From: Treponema sp. | GTDB taxonomy: Bacteria; Spirochaetota; Spirochaetia; Treponematales; Treponemataceae | Reading direction: 5' to 3' | NCBI GenBank assembly: GCA_023231445.1 | Contig: JALNVF010000045.1 | Span: 1-21,791, forward strand | DNA: 21,791 nt | Part shown: positions 19,835 to 21,791 of the stretch, one piece after another | How positions within the stretch are numbered: the stretch's first letter is position 1 | How the letters are laid out: the number at the start of each line of letters is the position of its first letter | The notes under the pieces: generated by a model | Databases searched by the model: none | What the model saw: only the letters and a program-made list of their open reading frames with translations | What the model was told of the DNA's origin: nothing | Program-made: the position numbers and the translations under genes

Positions 19835-21791
19835 TCAGACTTTGAACTGATCAATCTGATTACCGATGCGCTCAATCGTACCGTTTACATTCAGCGATAT
19901 TCCGTCAAGTGCATTACCATTTTCGTTTATCTTCCGTGCACCCGTTTCCATTTCCGTAACTTTTTCTTTCATTGACGACGTTGCATCCTGAAGCCGCTTA
20001 ACTTCATCAAGAATGGCTTTCTGTCCTGCGCTCATCTCTGATGAAGCAGTGCGTACTTCTGCCGTACTGTCATTCATCATGTGAAGTGCATCTCCTATCT
20101 GTTTTGAGCCCGACAGCTGTTCTTCCATAGCATTTTTTATCTGCATGACAAGCGTGTCAGTTTCCTTTATATTCTCCGATACTGATCCGAACGCACTTGT
20201 TGTTTCTGCGGAAGCAGACACAACTGTTCCGATTGATTCCTGAATTTTTTTGAGTTCATCACCGATTGTTTTTGACTGAGCCGTCGATGTCTCTGAAAGC
20301 TTTCGTATTTCATCTGCTACGACACTGAATCCCTTCCCGGCTTCTCCCGCATGAGCTGCCTCAATTGCCGCATTCATTGCAAGCAGGTTTGTCTGGCTTG
20401 CAATGCTTGCAATTGCCGCATTTGCATCTTCAAGCATTTCAGACTGGCTGGAAATCTGTTCAATCTGCTCGCTGACCCGTTCCTGTTTAGACATCCCGTC
20501 TTTAGAACGCTCTTCGAGTGAAGAGAAAGATTGAGCCATCTGTTCAACCGATTTATTGACACTGCCGATATTGCCTATCATCTGTTCGACCGCGGCAGAA
20601 GCCTGTGCAATTCCGCTTGCCTGATTTTCAATCATTTTTTCGAGAGAAACAATATTCTGTGAAATTTCAGTTATAGCACCTGCCGTTTCTTCGACACTGG
20701 AAGACTGGTTCGTTATTTCATGCTTCACGCTGTCTATATCGGAAAGTATCTGCGTTATTGCACTTGAAGTTCCCTCTATACTTGATCTTAACGTATCTCC
20801 GCTTGTTGAAAGCTCATCTTTTGACGTTTTCAGATCAGTCATAATACTCTGAAGTTTATCTACGAATTTATTGAATCCGGTAACAATTGAGCCGATTTCG
20901 TTGTTGACAGTCTTATCGATACGTTGTGTTAAATCCGCGTTTCCGGATGCAATATTCAGAATAGATTTCTCGACATTTTTAAGCGGCTTAATAACGTTCC
21001 ATGCAGTCAGTGCCGTTATAAGAATGAGTATAACCACAAAAATAAGGCAGAGAATGGCAAGTGTTTTTCCAAGTTCCATCGCAGTCTGTGTTACTTCACT
21101 TTCCGGAACAACCGCAACAAGAGCCCATGAGGTATTTTTTATCGGTCCGAAGAATCCGTACGACTTCTGCCCTTTTGAGTTTATAAGAGTTTCTGATCCC
21201 GATTCCCGTTTCATCATGCGTTTTACGGCGGTACGTATCCCGGGGTCTGTACTTTCGTTCATGTTTTTCATAATAAGCTCAGTGGACGGATCGGCGAGGC
21301 ATATGCCGTCCCCGTCTATGATGGTAAGATAGCCGGTCGTACCAACCTTTACGGTTTCTACAATTTCCTGCAGATGAACGAGTGTAACGACTCCGGCAAA
21401 AAAACCGAGCTTTTTATGATTTTTATCATATGCAGCGACACAAACCTGATAGATAAGCGAATTATCAAGTCTTGATTTTATCGGATTGCTTATGAAAAAA
21501 TCTTTTCCTTCCTTTGTCATTGCTTTGACATAAGGCCTGTCTGACAGATCTATATCCTGCCCTGAATCACTCTGCGACAATCCGTCCATGTGACAGAAAA
21601 GAATGCTGGTGAAATCGGTTGAACGCCGGTCTGTATTTTTCCGTATCCAGTTTACAACACCTTCAATGTCTCCGTTTTTTACAAAATCGGACTCAGTGTA
21701 CAAATGTATTTCGCGTATAAACTGCTGATTCCATGAATCGATTGCATCTGCATATACCGGAACCATTCCGCTGATATTATTGGAAATACTT
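19835..21791 (-). CDS. Methyl-accepting chemotaxis protein, dCache-TM-HAMP-MCP (N-terminal partial)
   Basis: The frame stays open to the window edge, so the true start and first membrane helix lie beyond 21791; about 651 residues are visible. The extracytoplasmic part is a Cache sensor (SDRPYVKAMTKEGKDFFISNP, later GYLTIIDGDGICLADPS). It is followed by a membrane helix (LAILCLIFVVILILITALTAW), a HAMP domain (VIKPLKNVEKSILNIASGNADL) and a full signalling coiled coil with the orthodox tip SQTNLLAMNAAIEAAHAGEAGKGF. It senses small ligands in the periplasm and signals through CheW/CheA, most likely of the main motility system. Both E/Q-rich methylation regions are present (NQSSSVEETAGA, TAEVRTASSEMSAG). 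The ATG at 21766 is internal. The tip contrasts with the altered tips of the operon receptors. Confidence 0.94.
   Translation of the reverse strand, partial: SISNNISGMVPVYADAIDSWNQQFIREIHLYTESDFVKNGDIEGVVNWIRKNTDRRSTDFTSILFCHMDGLSQSDSGQDIDLSDRPYVKAMTKEGKDFFISNPIKSRLDNSLIYQVCVAAYDKNHKKLGFFAGVVTLVHLQEIVETVKVGTTGYLTIIDGDGICLADPSTELIMKNMNESTDPGIRTAVKRMMKRESGSETLINSKGQKSYGFFGPIKNTSWALVAVVPESEVTQTAMELGKTLAILCLIFVVILILITALTAWNVIKPLKNVEKSILNIASGNADLTQRIDKTVNNEIGSIVTGFNKFVDKLQSIMTDLKTSKDELSTSGDTLRSSIEGTSSAITQILSDIDSVKHEITNQSSSVEETAGAITEISQNIVSLEKMIENQASGIAQASAAVEQMIGNIGSVNKSVEQMAQSFSSLEERSKDGMSKQERVSEQIEQISSQSEMLEDANAAIASIASQTNLLAMNAAIEAAHAGEAGKGFSVVADEIRKLSETSTAQSKTIGDELKKIQESIGTVVSASAETTSAFGSVSENIKETDTLVMQIKNAMEEQLSGSKQIGDALHMMNDSTAEVRTASSEMSAGQKAILDEVKRLQDATSSMKEKVTEMETGARKINENGNALDGISLNVNGTIERIGNQIDQFKV

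Noticed and set aside
1..21791. tRNA, rRNA, CRISPR arrays, insertion sequences or phage genes
   Set aside because: None seen: no regular spaced repeats, no transposase or integrase motifs, and almost all sequence is accounted for by the genes listed.

Overview
The window shows a moderately AT-rich bacterial chromosome segment that is densely coded, with no rRNA, tRNA, phage, IS or CRISPR signal. The protein style (several large MCP-type receptors, a CheA with a fused receiver, a CheR with TPRs, a cytoplasmic receptor-tip protein, a HAAS/PadR pair) most resembles a host-associated spirochete such as Treponema. This is an inference from gene style; no phylogenetic marker is present.

Region 1 (1-12025, + strand) is one tightly packed operon of seven genes. 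It holds a CheR methyltransferase with a TPR tail (5' end outside the window), a CheA histidine kinase with a C-terminal receiver, a class III adenylate cyclase behind a degenerate receiver-like domain, and four consecutive paralogous MCP-like receptors. Six of the seven genes meet by 4-11 bp overlaps or nearly so (the only gap is 24 bp, before the first receptor). The four receptors share an unusual membrane module of six predicted helices in place of a periplasmic ligand domain. Their signalling tips carry the same set of substitutions relative to ordinary MCPs. The layout parallels Wsp and Frz chemosensory systems (CheR-TPR plus CheA-REC), but the expected output is cAMP. I regard this as the most interesting system in the window.

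Region 2 (12041-15732, - strand) is an ion-homeostasis and stress cluster. It holds a fluoride channel gene crcB/fluC preceded by its own promoter, a fluoride riboswitch and an overlapping intrinsic terminator. Upstream lies an operon of a MarR regulator with a His-rich tail, a manganese-type CDF exporter lacking the usual cytoplasmic domain, and a short DtxR/MntR-like regulator missing metal ligands. The MarR promoter is bracketed by two GGTACC-centred palindromes. Further upstream is a PadR regulator plus a HAAS-DUF4097 protein, driven by a promoter that overlaps a nested dyad operator.

Region 3 (15740-18631, + strand) holds a COG1237-type metallo-beta-lactamase-fold hydrolase. It is followed by a two-gene operon (UPF0718 permease plus DUF1980/YcgQ-like partner) whose leader contains a perfect 11-bp inverted repeat and whose permease start codon is ambiguous.

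Region 4 (18700-21791) has a small soluble protein with an MCP signalling tip at its N-terminus and a Cache-like sensor after it. It converges, across a 15-bp hairpin, on a conventional transmembrane dCache-HAMP-MCP receptor on the - strand that runs off the window end. The window therefore carries two kinds of chemoreceptor signalling tip: the ordinary kind (last gene) and the altered kind (four operon receptors). No intergenic stretch exceeds 300 bases; the three largest (12431-12620, 15646-15799, 18632-18791) are accounted for by promoters and regulatory elements.
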